Shown here: positions 33,328 to 42,325 of the stretch, piece by piece | Layout of the letters: the number at the start of each line of letters is the position of its first letter | Numbering within the stretch: the first letter of the stretch is position 1 | Origin: Sulfuritalea sp. | GTDB taxonomy: Bacteria; Pseudomonadota; Gammaproteobacteria; Burkholderiales; Rhodocyclaceae | Direction of reading: 5' to 3' | Length of the DNA stretch: 64,000 bases | NCBI GenBank assembly: GCA_023229685.1 | Contig: JALNYT010000005.1 | Span: 62,001 to 126,000 of the forward strand | Notes under the pieces: model-generated | What the model was told of the DNA's origin: nothing | Database searches by the model: none | Seen by the model: the letters and a program-made list of their open reading frames with translations, nothing else | Made by a program: the position numbers and the translations under genes

Positions 33328-35664
33328 TTACGAGCCGGTCGCCGATGGTGGGGAAACGCTCCTGGCGTCATGCACCCCGAGGTAGCCCTTGATCGTGGCG
33401 ATCACCAGCGGCACAGCACCGAACACGATGAATATCAGATCGCCCGGCAGTCGCATCCATTCGATCAGCCGCGACCGCTCGCTGCCTGTGTAGTCAACGC
33501 TACGTGCGTGCCAGTAACCATGCTGGACCACGTCCCAGACTTGTAGTGCCCCACCAGGGAACAACGACAGCGCGACCATCAGCGCCAGTCCGATATTGGA
33601 GCCCCAGAAAGCGACCTTGACGTATTTCTCGATGCCGACCCAGTTCGCGTCATTGCTGCACTGACGCAGGACGAACACCATCAGTGCGATCGCCAGCATG
33701 CCGAAGACGCCCATCAACGCCGCGTGCCCATGGTTGGGCGTCAGCATGGTGCCGACTTCGTAGTAACTGACGATCGGCAGATTGATCAGGAAGCCGAAAA
33801 TGCCGGCCCCGACGAAGTTCCAGAAGCCCACCGCCATCAGAAAATGGAAGGTCCACTTGTGCGGTATCGCAATTGCCTTGCCGCACACATCGCATTCGCC
33901 TCGCGTCGTGCGCACGAAATGCCAGGCATCGAGGGTAAGCAGCGTCAGCGGTACAACCTCGAGTACCGAGAACAGCGCGGACAGCGCCATGTTGACGCTG
34001 GTCTGGCCGGTGAAGTACCAATGGTGGCCCGTGCCGATCAGGCCGCCGAGGAAGTACAGGATGGCGTCAAGATAGATTACCCGCAACGCGACATTTAGGC
34101 GGGTCAGGCCGAGTTGATGGAACGTCAATGCCACCACCGTCGTGGCAAAGAACTCGAAGAATCCTTCCACCCACAGGTGAATGATCCAGAAGCGCCACGT
34201 ATCGACAACGGTGAAGTTGGTCCTGGCGCCAAAAAACAGGGCCGGGACATAGAAGACCGGGATCGCCAGCGCGGCCACCAGGAACATCCGGACGAGGGGC
34301 TTCGCCGCCGGTTCCGCCAATGCGCTCGGCCGCACCAACTTCCAAAGCAGCGCAAACCACGCCAGCAATCCCGCCACCAGCAAGCATTGCCATAGGCGGC
34401 CCAGTTCCAGGTACTCCCAGCCCTGGTTGCCGAGCCAGAACCACCAGCGACCCAGCAGTTGGGAAATGCCCAGCCACTCACCCAGCAGACTGCCGCCGAT
34501 CACCACCGCGAACGCCGCGAACAAGACATGAGTCCAGCCTGCGAACCAGCGCGGTTCATCCGTACGCAGCGATCGGCCAAGGAACAGGGCCGAAGCGACA
34601 TATGTGGTGGCGATCCAGAAGATCGCCATCTGCAAATGCCAGGTGCGTACGAGGTTGCTCGGGAAAATGCGTTCCAGGTCCAGTCCGTAAAAACTGGCCG
34701 GATCGGCCCGGTAATGGGCCACTGCGCCACCCACCAATGTTTGCGCGAGCAACAGCAGCGCCGCGACCACCATGAATTTCACCAGTGCATTCTGCCCCGG
34801 GCTGGACAGCCCGGGCAGCAGTTGCGGGTGGACATGGTGATCACGCGTGATCCAGCCAAGGGAATCGAATCGTCCGAATGCCAGCAATACCGCCCCGATA
34901 CCGGCGAGCAGCACGACCAGACTCAATGCGCTCCACATCACGGTGCCGGGCGTGGGCTGATTGCCGACGCTCGGGTCATACGGAAAATTGTTGGTATAGG
35001 AATAGTCCTCACCGGGGCGGTTTGCGACGGACGCCCAAGCGGCCCACGTAACGAACGCGGTAAATTGCTTCAACTCGATCGGATCGGTGATGAGGTCGGT
35101 CTTCAACCCGCCGTTTCGTGAGGAATGTTTGAAGTAGTCGGTCCAGTAATTGATCTGCTCACGATAAGCCGTTGCTTCCGGCGCAGTGAAGCGCAAGGTC
35201 GATGTGGCCGGGTCGTAGCGATTGGTCTTCAGCAATACCGCCGTCTCGGCGCGGACTGCCGCCTGTTGCGACGGCGTCAGCGCCGCCATTGGCCGCTGGT
35301 ATTGCTGATGTGCAATGGCTGCGGCGGCAACCTCGCCGGTGCGATGCAGCGCATCGGCCGAGTAATCGGGACCGAGATACGCACCATGGCCCCAGATGCT
35401 GCCATTCGCCATCAGGCCGTACTTGAGAAAGACCGTCTGGCCGTCGCTGACGTCGTCGCCGCTGAAGAGCATGGCGCCCTGTGCGTCCACGATCCGGGCC
35501 GGAATCGGTGGCGCATTGCGGTAGGCGAGCAGGGTGATCGAAATCAATCCGGCAAAGCCCATGGCCATCACGATGATGATGCTGCGTATCCACCATGGCG
35601 AAAGCTCGTCCTCGTCCCCGACCACCGATGATGCAATTACCTTCGCGTATTCCGACATTGTCAT
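33328..35664 (-). CDS. norB: Quinol-dependent nitric oxide reductase (qNOR)
   Basis: 778 residues in one chain, which is the quinol-oxidising form (NorZ) with a periplasmic N-terminal extension fused to the 12-helix heme-copper-like core. After the first membrane helix come the extension signatures DAQGAMLFSGDDVSDGQTVFLKYG and GAYLGPDYSADALHRTGE. The core shows VRTWHLQMAIFWIATTYVASALF, HLWVEGFFEFFATTVVALTFHQLG (Glu near the diheme site) and LIGTGHHWYFTG (His ligands of FeB). It reduces NO to N2O with electrons from quinol. It is monocistronic as far as visible. I found no clear FNR, NsrR or NorR site in the 180 bases upstream. Confidence 0.94.
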   Translation of the reverse strand: MTMSEYAKVIASSVVGDEDELSPWWIRSIIIVMAMGFAGLISITLLAYRNAPPIPARIVDAQGAMLFSGDDVSDGQTVFLKYGLMANGSIWGHGAYLGPDYSADALHRTGEVAAAAIAHQQYQRPMAALTPSQQAAVRAETAVLLKTNRYDPATSTLRFTAPEATAYREQINYWTDYFKHSSRNGGLKTDLITDPIELKQFTAFVTWAAWASVANRPGEDYSYTNNFPYDPSVGNQPTPGTVMWSALSLVVLLAGIGAVLLAFGRFDSLGWITRDHHVHPQLLPGLSSPGQNALVKFMVVAALLLLAQTLVGGAVAHYRADPASFYGLDLERIFPSNLVRTWHLQMAIFWIATTYVASALFLGRSLRTDEPRWFAGWTHVLFAAFAVVIGGSLLGEWLGISQLLGRWWFWLGNQGWEYLELGRLWQCLLVAGLLAWFALLWKLVRPSALAEPAAKPLVRMFLVAALAIPVFYVPALFFGARTNFTVVDTWRFWIIHLWVEGFFEFFATTVVALTFHQLGLTRLNVALRVIYLDAILYFLGGLIGTGHHWYFTGQTSVNMALSALFSVLEVVPLTLLTLDAWHFVRTTRGECDVCGKAIAIPHKWTFHFLMAVGFWNFVGAGIFGFLINLPIVSYYEVGTMLTPNHGHAALMGVFGMLAIALMVFVLRQCSNDANWVGIEKYVKVAFWGSNIGLALMVALSLFPGGALQVWDVVQHGYWHARSVDYTGSERSRLIEWMRLPGDLIFIVFGAVPLVIATIKGYLGVHDARSVSPPSATGS

Positions 35665-35845
35665 CCGGATAGGCCGGACCCAAGACGTAAGTCGCGATGA
35701 TCAGGCATCGTCAACCACCCATCAGTGCGATGCCGCACATACAGCCGGTTTGGTGCTGGCCGATGATCCGAGAAGTCACCCACGATTTGGGCGGAATTTT
35801 CGTTCGATAGAATTGTCGGAAAGACTTTAATGCAAAGGAGCTACT

Positions 35846-36184
35846 TTGGCGACCCACCATGCATCATCCGGCGATGTCATTGACCTTCGGCCGCTGGGCG
35901 CGCCGCTAGTCGACACACAGTCAACCACACTCTTGCGAGATGAGCAGCTTAAGGTTATGCGGCTCATTCTGCCCGCTGGAAAGACGTTGCCAGAGCATAC
36001 CGTCGACGGTCCCATTACGATGCACTGCCTCGAGGGCGCGATTGATGTCACGGCGCAGGGGAATTGCAAGACCCTGCGCGCAGGCGACTTCATGTATCTG
36101 GCAGCGAACGTGCCTCATGCGCTGCGGGCAACGGAGGATGGGTCCATCCTCGTGAGCATCGTCTTACGGAAACCGTCAATATGA
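35846..36184 (+). CDS. Cupin-domain protein upstream of sdhC
   Basis: 112 residues, preceded by AAAGGAG. Single cupin barrel: MRLILPAGKTLPEHTVDGPITMHCLEGAIDVTAQG followed by LRAGDFMYLAANVPHALRATEDG. Metal-ligand positions are only partly kept: the first-motif His pair is reduced to one His (PEHTV), while the second-motif His (NVPHAL) is present. It may be a small ligand- or metal-binding regulator. Its stop overlaps the start of sdhC (ATGA), so it is coupled to the succinate dehydrogenase-like genes. Confidence 0.75.
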   Translation: MATHHASSGDVIDLRPLGAPLVDTQSTTLLRDEQLKVMRLILPAGKTLPEHTVDGPITMHCLEGAIDVTAQGNCKTLRAGDFMYLAANVPHALRATEDGSILVSIVLRKPSI

Positions 36185-36567
36185 TGGCAAAACCAAAAAG
36201 ACGAAGACCGGTATTTTTCAATCTGCTTCAAATCCAGATGCCGGTGGGCGCCGTCACGTCCATCACCCATCGGGCGACGGGAATCGTCCTGGCGCTCTGC
36301 ATTCCATTCGGCGTGTACCTCCTCGATCTTTCATTGCGGGACCAGCAATCTTTCGCTCAAGTGGCTCGTCTGTTTGACCACTGGACGTTCCGGATTGCGG
36401 TGGTCGTTTCGGTCTGGGCGCTGGCACATCATTCACTAGCCGGAATCCGTCACCTATTGAGCGACATCGACGTCGGCTCGCAATTGCCGGCCGCACGCCG
36501 CAGTGCCTGGATCGTAAACTTCGGCGGCGCAGCGGTGGCGCTGCTTGCAGCCGGTGTATTGCTGTGA
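36181..36567 (+). CDS. sdhC: Succinate dehydrogenase cytochrome b556 subunit
   Basis: 128 residues with three transmembrane helices. KRRRPVFFNLLQIQMPVGAVTSITHRATGIVLAL is the quinone-site N-terminus (Ser and Arg), and WALAHHSLAGIRHLLSDIDVG carries the heme-ligand His in the HHxxxGIRHLxxD motif. It anchors SDH in the membrane and binds heme and quinone. It is coupled to the cupin upstream and overlaps sdhD. The first 60 bases are strikingly AT-rich compared with the rest of the window. Confidence 0.9.
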   Translation: MMAKPKRRRPVFFNLLQIQMPVGAVTSITHRATGIVLALCIPFGVYLLDLSLRDQQSFAQVARLFDHWTFRIAVVVSVWALAHHSLAGIRHLLSDIDVGSQLPAARRSAWIVNFGGAAVALLAAGVLL

Positions 36568-36902
36568 GAAGAACAATCACCGGACTGCGTGCATGGCTGT
36601 TGCAGCGAGTCAGCGCGGTCTACATGCTCTTCTTTATCTTGTTTCTGCTCGTCCATTTCCTCATTTCTCCACCCGATTCCTATCAGGCGTGGCATGGATG
36701 GATGAGAAACTCAGGCATCAGTGTCGCCGCCAGCGTCTTTTTTGCCGCGTTGTTGTTGCACGCCTGGGTGGGTATCCGGGATGTGCTCATGGACTATGTT
36801 CACCCGCCGGCCTTACGTGTTTCCGCACTCGCGTTGCTGTTATTTAGCCTATTGGCCATCGCGGCATGGGTCATGCGGATTTTGTTAATGGGGCCCGGCT
36901 GA
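36564..36902 (+). CDS. sdhD: Succinate dehydrogenase membrane anchor subunit
   Basis: 112 residues from GTG overlapping the sdhC stop. Three helices; the heme and quinone pocket appears as LLHAWVGIRDVLMDYVHPPALR, the SdhD counterpart of the HxxxGxxxVxxDY motif. RRTITGLRAWLLQRVSAVYML is the usual N-terminus. The next gene is sdhB, 38 bases on; the flavoprotein gene sdhA that normally lies between is absent. Confidence 0.9.
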   Translation: MRRTITGLRAWLLQRVSAVYMLFFILFLLVHFLISPPDSYQAWHGWMRNSGISVAASVFFAALLLHAWVGIRDVLMDYVHPPALRVSALALLLFSLLAIAAWVMRILLMGPG

Positions 36903-36940
36903 AGGGTAACTTACGGCGGCACAAACATCAGGAGACCGCA

Positions 36941-37636
36941 ATGAAACTGTCGATCTTTCGCTTCAATCCCGAAACGGATGAGAAGCCATATATGCAGGAT
37001 TACGAGATTGCACCGGTGCCAACCGATCTGATGCTTCTGGATGTCCTGCTGCGTCTCAAGGCTCAGGATGATTCACTCACCTTCAGGAAGTCCTGCCGCG
37101 AAGGTGTCTGCGGCTCTGACGGGATGAACATCAACGGTCGCAACGGACTGGCTTGCATTACCCCGATGAAGGGATTGAAATACCCAGTTGAATTACGTCC
37201 CTTGCCGAGTTTCCCGGTCATTCGCGATTTGGTAGTCGACATGACCCAGTTCTTCAAACAGTATCATTCGATCAAGCCCTATCTGATCAACAATGATCCG
37301 ACGCCAGAACGGGAACGCCTGCAATCGCCGGAAGACCGCGAGAAGCTGAATGGCTTGTACGAGTGCATCCTGTGCGGATGTTGCACCAGTCAGTGTCCCT
37401 CATCGTGGTGGAATCCGGACAAGTTCGTCGGGCCAGCCGGCCTGCTGCAAGCATATCGCTTCATTATCGACAGCCGGGACCAAGCCACCCAGGAACGACT
37501 GGATGATTTGAACGATCCTTACCGACTGTTCCGCTGCCGCTCGATCATGAACTGTACGGAGGTCTGTCCCAAAGATCTGGCGCCATCCCGTGCCATCGAG
37601 AAGATCAGACTGATGATGGTCAAGGATTCTCTATGA
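36941..37636 (+). CDS. sdhB: Succinate dehydrogenase iron-sulfur subunit
   Basis: 231 residues from MKLSIFRFNPETDEKPYMQD, with AGGAGACC upstream. All iron-sulfur ligand sets are intact: the 2Fe-2S loop SCREGVCGSDGMNINGRNGLAC, the 4Fe-4S motif CILCGCCTSQCP and the 3Fe-4S region CRSIMNCTEVCPKDL. Conserved QLRPLPSFPVIRDLVVDM-type spacing is kept (here ELRPLPSFPVIRDL). It transfers electrons from the flavoprotein to the membrane subunits. Without an adjacent sdhA it must pair with a flavoprotein encoded elsewhere, or be part of an incomplete second locus. Confidence 0.92.
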   Translation: MKLSIFRFNPETDEKPYMQDYEIAPVPTDLMLLDVLLRLKAQDDSLTFRKSCREGVCGSDGMNINGRNGLACITPMKGLKYPVELRPLPSFPVIRDLVVDMTQFFKQYHSIKPYLINNDPTPERERLQSPEDREKLNGLYECILCGCCTSQCPSSWWNPDKFVGPAGLLQAYRFIIDSRDQATQERLDDLNDPYRLFRCRSIMNCTEVCPKDLAPSRAIEKIRLMMVKDSL

Positions 37637-37709
37637 TCGCTCCGGACAAACAAGACCGCATGATCGTTCCGCCGGCCCGTCCCATCCGCGCCCCAGAAGA
37701 AAGATCGTC

Positions 37710-38309
37710 GTGGCGAAAACAGCTTATCCCACTCTAGAATCTCTGCTGGTAGCCGTGCGCGGCTGCCGAGCGTGCGAGGAGCATCTTCCGCTCGGACCCC
37801 GCCCGGTGCTGCGTGCCAGTGAGAGCGCCCGCATTCTGATCGTCGGACAAGCGCCCGGCATGCGCGTGCATACGACCGGCATTCCGTGGGACGATCCGAG
37901 CGGGGAGCGCCTGCGCGCATGGATGGGAATAGACAAGAAAGCGTTTTACGATGAATCCCACATCGCAATCATTCCCATGGGCTACTGTTATCCGGGCCGG
38001 GGAAATGGCGGTGATCTGCCGCCCCGTCGTGAATGCGCAGTCCTGTGGCTCGACCAGTTGCTGGCTCGGTCGCCGCGGGTTGAATTGACTCTGCTCATTG
38101 GTCAGTACGCGCAGCGCCACTTTCTAGGCCGTCGCCGCAAACCGTCACTGGCCGAAACAGCCAAAGCCTGGCGGGAGTACGCTCCTGAGTTCATCCCGCT
38201 GCCTCACCCATCACCGCGCAATCAGCCGTGGTTAATGCACCATCCTTGGTTTGAGCGACAGCTCTTACCGATGCTGCGCGCACGAATCAAAGCCTTGTCT
38301 GCGCGCTGA
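37710..38309 (+). CDS. Uracil-DNA glycosylase superfamily protein
   Basis: 199 residues from GTG. RILIVGQAPGMRVHTTGIPWDDPSGERLRAWMG is the UDG-fold motif 1 (G-Q-A-P-G, with the hydrolytic residue position uncertain), and PLPHPSPRNQPWLMHHPWF is motif 2 (HPSPRN). It resembles the family of UDG-like proteins annotated in proteobacteria next to DUF488 genes. Cys residues CRACEEHL near the start recall iron-sulfur UDGs, but only two are present there, so a cluster is doubtful. The role may be uracil removal or another base repair. Confidence 0.8.
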   Translation: MAKTAYPTLESLLVAVRGCRACEEHLPLGPRPVLRASESARILIVGQAPGMRVHTTGIPWDDPSGERLRAWMGIDKKAFYDESHIAIIPMGYCYPGRGNGGDLPPRRECAVLWLDQLLARSPRVELTLLIGQYAQRHFLGRRRKPSLAETAKAWREYAPEFIPLPHPSPRNQPWLMHHPWFERQLLPMLRARIKALSAR

Positions 38310-38319
38310 GCTGGAAGTT

Positions 38320-38913
38320 ATGGAGGCTATAGTGAAGCAAAAGGCTCCGCCCGTCGTATTCACCGTTGGCCATTCAACCCGAACCCTCGCGGAGTTTATT
38401 GGCTTGCTGGTGGCCCATTTGGTGACCCGTCTGATTGACGTGCGTACGGTGCCGCGCTCTCGCCACAATCCGCAATTCAATTTCGACACCTTTCCAACCG
38501 CACTCGAGATCCAGGGCATCCGCTATGAACATGTCGCGGGCCTGGGAGGCTTTCGCCATGCCAGTCTGAAGTCCCAGAATCCGGGATGGCGAAATGCTTC
38601 ATTCCGCGGTTACGCCGACTATATGCAGACCGCGGAATTTGCGCAGAACCTGGCGTCTGTTATGAAACTGGCAAAACAGGAGCAAATCGCGCTGATGTGC
38701 GCCGAGGCTGTGCCTTGGCGCTGCCATCGTTCGCTAATCGCCGATGCGTTGGTAGTGCGCGGTCTTTCCGTTGAGGAAATCCTTAGTCAGACCCGATGCC
38801 AGACACACGCGCTGACTGCTTTTGCCAAAGTGAACGGCACGGTTATCACGTATCCGGGTTCGGATACAAAGGAGCCTGGCCATGCTGGCAGTCTCAAATC
38901 AGGAACATGCTGA
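38320..38913 (+). CDS. DUF488 family protein
   Basis: 197 residues. FTVGHSTRTLAEFIGLL, LIDVRTVPRSRHNPQFN, HVAGLGGFR and LMCAEAVPWRCHRSLIADAL are the classic DUF488 blocks (VGHS; DVR; LG; C.E....CHR). The conserved Cys and His suggest a catalytic or metal role, but the activity is not known. I use the ATG at 38320; a GTG at 38332 preceded by GGAGG is an equally good start. It follows the UDG-like gene by 10 bases, probably in one operon. About 120 bases of gene-free DNA follow, framed by a CCGTCAAT / ATTGACGG inverted pair (38914-38921, 38955-38962). Confidence 0.82.
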   Translation: MEAIVKQKAPPVVFTVGHSTRTLAEFIGLLVAHLVTRLIDVRTVPRSRHNPQFNFDTFPTALEIQGIRYEHVAGLGGFRHASLKSQNPGWRNASFRGYADYMQTAEFAQNLASVMKLAKQEQIALMCAEAVPWRCHRSLIADALVVRGLSVEEILSQTRCQTHALTAFAKVNGTVITYPGSDTKEPGHAGSLKSGTC

Positions 38914-39031
38914 CCGTCAATCCGGCGTGAAGAAGCCATTTGTACCGAGAGAATATTGACGGATCGCATGCTCTCGAGAGTGGAACAAACTCTCGCTCTC
39001 ACCGCGAACGCTCAGGAAAGCGCCGTCGCCG

Positions 39032-42000
39032 TCAGGCATTCTCCGGCGGGAATCCGGACTCCCGCACAAACTGCTCGAACCCGTCGATGGGTAGCGGTCG
39101 ACTGAAGAAGTAGCCTTGATAGGCATGACAGCCCTCGCTGGCCAGGAAGTCGCGCTGCGCTTCCGTTTCGACGCCTTCCGCGATCACGGCCAGCCCGAGG
39201 CTCTGGGCGAGCGCCACGACGGTGCGCGCAATCGCGGCATCGTTGGGGTCGGTGAGCACGTCGCGCACGAAGGACTGGTCGATCTTCAACTGGTCCAGCG
39301 GCAGGCGTTTCAGGTAGGACAGCGACGAAAAGCCGGTGCCGAAGTCGTCCAGCGCGAAGCCCACGCCCTTCGCCTTCAGCGCGAACATTTTTTCGATGAT
39401 CTGCTCGACGTTGTGTACCAGCAGGCTCTCGGTCAGTTCCAGTTTCAGTCGCAGTGGATTGGCGCCGGTGGATTCGAGTACCGCCAGCACCTGTTCGACG
39501 AAGTCGGGCCGGTTGATTTGATGGGCGCTGACATTGACCGCAATGGTCAGATGGGCCATCTCCGGCCGCGCGGCCCATTTTGCCAATTGGGCGCACGCAG
39601 TTTCCAATACCCAGTGGCCCAGGGGCAGGATCAGCCCGGCTTCTTCGGCGAGGGGGATGAAGTCGGCAGGCGAGACCATGCCGCGGTCGGGATGCTGCCA
39701 GCGCACCAGCGCTTCGGCGCCCGTGACGCGGCCCTTGCCGACCACCTGGGCCTGGTAGTGGAGCACGAACTGTTTGCTCTCGACGGCCCGTCGCAGGTCC
39801 GCCTCCAGCGCCACACGCTCCTTCACGACGGATTCCATGGCCGGATCGAAGAAGCGGAACGTGTTGCGTCCGCTGTCCTTTGCCTTGTACATGGCCAGAT
39901 CGGCCTGCTTCATCAAGTCATCGAGGCTGGCGACCTGGCCTTTGAACAAGGTGACGCCAATACTTGCCGTGCTGTGGAATGCCACGTTGTTGAGTTGATA
40001 GGTCTGGTTGAGTGTCGAGAGAACTTTTTCGGCCACCGCTTCGATATCGGTAGCGGCATCTCTCTCGCTGTCGCTCAGGTTCGCCAGCATCACCACGAAC
40101 TCGTCGCCGCCCAGCCGTGCCACGGTGTCACCCTGGCGTACGCACGTCGCCAGGCGCTCTGCCACCTGCTTCAGCAGCAGGTCGCCCATGTCATGGCCGA
40201 GCGTGTCGTTGAGCGTCTTGAAATTGTCGAGGTCGATGAACAGCAGCGCACCGTGGCTGTCGTTGCGGGAACTGGCGGTCATGGCCTGCTTCAGGCGATC
40301 CAGCAGGAGTGTGCGGTTGGGGAGGCCCGTCAGCTGGTCGAAGAAGGCCAGCTCCTTGATCTTGTCTTCTGCCTGCTTGCGTTCGGTGATATCGATATGC
40401 GTGCCGACGTAGTGGGTCACCGCGCCACCGTCGCCCTTCACCGCCGAAATGGTGAGCCATTTCGGGTAGATCTCGCCATTCTTGCGCCGGTCCCATACTT
40501 CTCCCTGCCATCCGCCGGTGCGGTTGATGGCCTCCCACATGTCGCGATAAAACTCCTCGCCGTGACGGCCCGACTTGAGCAGCCGCGGTGTCTGGCCCAC
40601 GAGTTCATCCGGCGTGTAGCCGGTGCTCTCGCAGAATGCGCTGTTCACCCGCAGGATCACGGCATCGGCGTCGGTGACTATCATGCCTTCCTGCGATTCG
40701 AAGGCGGCAGCGGCGACGCGAAGATCGGCCTCGGCTCGCTTGCGGTCGGTGATGTCCCGGGTGACGGCCAACTGCACCACCTCGCCCTTGTCCAGCATGG
40801 GCACGGCATGTGTTTCCAGCCAGCGACGCCCACCCTTGAGGCCAAGTGCTTCGAATTGCATCTGGACCGATTCGCCGGCGAGTACGCGCCTGTGCATCTC
40901 GTCAAAGGCCGCGCGGTATTCGGGCGTGATGACCGTAGCCATCGAGTGCCCCGTCACCTGCTCCAGCGAGTCGGCCTCTATCATCGCCAGTCCGGCGGGA
41001 TTCATCTGCTTCAGTCGCCCTTGCGCATCGACTATCTTGATGCATTCCGGCTCGTTCTCGATGATCGTCCGCAGGCGCAATTCGCTCTCTTTGAGCGCCG
41101 CTTCGCGCTGGCCGAGGGTTTCCAGCAGGTGATTGAAGCCGCCAATCAAATCGCCGATTTCGTCCTGCCGGGCGATGGGCAGGGCTTGCGGCGGCTGCTT
41201 TGATGCGGCCTGGGTGGCAAGCGCCTTCGCGGCATCGAGCAGAGGCGAGAGTTCACTGCGCAGCATCCACCATGTCAGGCCACCCGCCAGCAGGGACAGA
41301 AACAGCGTGGCGAGCAGCATGCGCTGCTGCAGCACGTCAATCGAGGCAAAGGCTTCTGCCGTCGGCAGTATGACCGATGTATACCAGCCGGCGATGGGCA
41401 CTTGCTTGATCGAGACCAGCACTTCCAGTCCATGCGGATTGACGACCACCGCAGAACCCTCGTAGCCCTGCATGAAACGGTCGATCCATGGACTGACACC
41501 GGGGGCAGGGAGCACTTCCATGATGCGGGATTTATCGAAGGCGGCAACGATCGTCCTGTTTTGCGGGGTAATCAGAAATGCTCCGCCGGCCTTGCCGTAG
41601 GTGCTGTCCGTAATCCGGTTCAGAAAATTGGGTGCACCCAGATCGATCACCCCCAGCAAGGCTCCGATTATCTTGCCTTGCGTGTTGCGAATCGGTACGG
41701 CCATGCCGAACACAGGCCGGAGTACTTTCTTGCCCACGACGGGCCGGCCAATGGTCGATTTTCCCTCGGTCAAGGTTTCGATCAGGTAGGCCCTGTCGCG
41801 GAAACTCATGCCGATCCGTTGCGCCGCGAGGGGCACCTCGGCAATCGCGGTGCCGTCGGGATCGGTGGCAAGTACCCCGCCGTTGAACAGGATTTCAAGG
41901 ACCGGTTGCTGCACCAGATGTGCCTGAAGGGCGGCGCCATCGTCCATCATGGCCGGGCTTATGCCTGCGGCAGCGCTGGCGAGCACTTTCAGGCGCAAGA

Positions 42001-42184
42001 CCAGCTCGCGGTTGACCTCGGCCGCGATCAGGGAAACCGCCGCGAACTGCTGTTCGCTCAGCTGGCGCTCGAGGTCATTGCGCAACATCCGACTGGAATA
42101 AAGCGCAAGCGACCAGATGCTGACCAGGAAAATGGCCAGGGTAAACAGCGTCACCCGCGTCTTTACTGAGTTCCAGTGAAACAT
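39032..42184 (-). CDS. Sensor diguanylate cyclase/phosphodiesterase (dCache-HAMP-PAS-PAS-GGDEF-EAL)
   Basis: 1050 residues. Helix at about 10-30, a periplasmic dCache-type sensor (about 35-280: LLGVIDLGAPNFLNRIT, ITPQNRTIVAAFDKSRIM), a second helix (about 287-307), a HAMP-like linker, and two PAS domains with S-box traits (about 365-485, 490-610). These are followed by GGDEF (about 625-785; RLGGDEFVVML intact) and EAL (about 800-1045; GAEALVRWQHP, ELTESLLVHN and DDFGTGFSSL intact). Both catalytic motifs are preserved, so it could make or break cyclic di-GMP. The stimulus is unknown; dCache domains usually bind small organic acids or amino acids outside the cell. Confidence 0.9.
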   Translation of the reverse strand: MFHWNSVKTRVTLFTLAIFLVSIWSLALYSSRMLRNDLERQLSEQQFAAVSLIAAEVNRELVLRLKVLASAAAGISPAMMDDGAALQAHLVQQPVLEILFNGGVLATDPDGTAIAEVPLAAQRIGMSFRDRAYLIETLTEGKSTIGRPVVGKKVLRPVFGMAVPIRNTQGKIIGALLGVIDLGAPNFLNRITDSTYGKAGGAFLITPQNRTIVAAFDKSRIMEVLPAPGVSPWIDRFMQGYEGSAVVVNPHGLEVLVSIKQVPIAGWYTSVILPTAEAFASIDVLQQRMLLATLFLSLLAGGLTWWMLRSELSPLLDAAKALATQAASKQPPQALPIARQDEIGDLIGGFNHLLETLGQREAALKESELRLRTIIENEPECIKIVDAQGRLKQMNPAGLAMIEADSLEQVTGHSMATVITPEYRAAFDEMHRRVLAGESVQMQFEALGLKGGRRWLETHAVPMLDKGEVVQLAVTRDITDRKRAEADLRVAAAAFESQEGMIVTDADAVILRVNSAFCESTGYTPDELVGQTPRLLKSGRHGEEFYRDMWEAINRTGGWQGEVWDRRKNGEIYPKWLTISAVKGDGGAVTHYVGTHIDITERKQAEDKIKELAFFDQLTGLPNRTLLLDRLKQAMTASSRNDSHGALLFIDLDNFKTLNDTLGHDMGDLLLKQVAERLATCVRQGDTVARLGGDEFVVMLANLSDSERDAATDIEAVAEKVLSTLNQTYQLNNVAFHSTASIGVTLFKGQVASLDDLMKQADLAMYKAKDSGRNTFRFFDPAMESVVKERVALEADLRRAVESKQFVLHYQAQVVGKGRVTGAEALVRWQHPDRGMVSPADFIPLAEEAGLILPLGHWVLETACAQLAKWAARPEMAHLTIAVNVSAHQINRPDFVEQVLAVLESTGANPLRLKLELTESLLVHNVEQIIEKMFALKAKGVGFALDDFGTGFSSLSYLKRLPLDQLKIDQSFVRDVLTDPNDAAIARTVVALAQSLGLAVIAEGVETEAQRDFLASEGCHAYQGYFFSRPLPIDGFEQFVRESGFPPENA

Positions 42185-42300
42185 GGCGAAATCAAGACCC
42201 GATGCGTCCAGTTAAACGGTCAGGCGATTTGGTCGCCTTTGACGAAGTATCGCACCTTGGCAGCTCATGAAACGCACCCGTGATTTGGGGTCAGCTCGAA

Positions 42301-42323
42301 TCGCCGTGTTGCCAGCGCCGACT
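42301..42323 (-). repeat. Dispersed 23-bp repeat, copy C
   Basis: On the minus strand it begins AGTCGGCGCTGGCA, differing from the consensus at one base in that part. It starts three bases after the hflX stop. The rest of the 140-base gap to the next gene holds nothing else recognised. Confidence 0.65.
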
Positions 42324-42325
42324 TT

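Noticed and set aside
35665..35845. FNR, NsrR or NorR site before the nitric oxide reductase gene
   Set aside because: Several near matches (for example around 35697-35711) fail at key positions; nothing reaches the quality of the site before petA.
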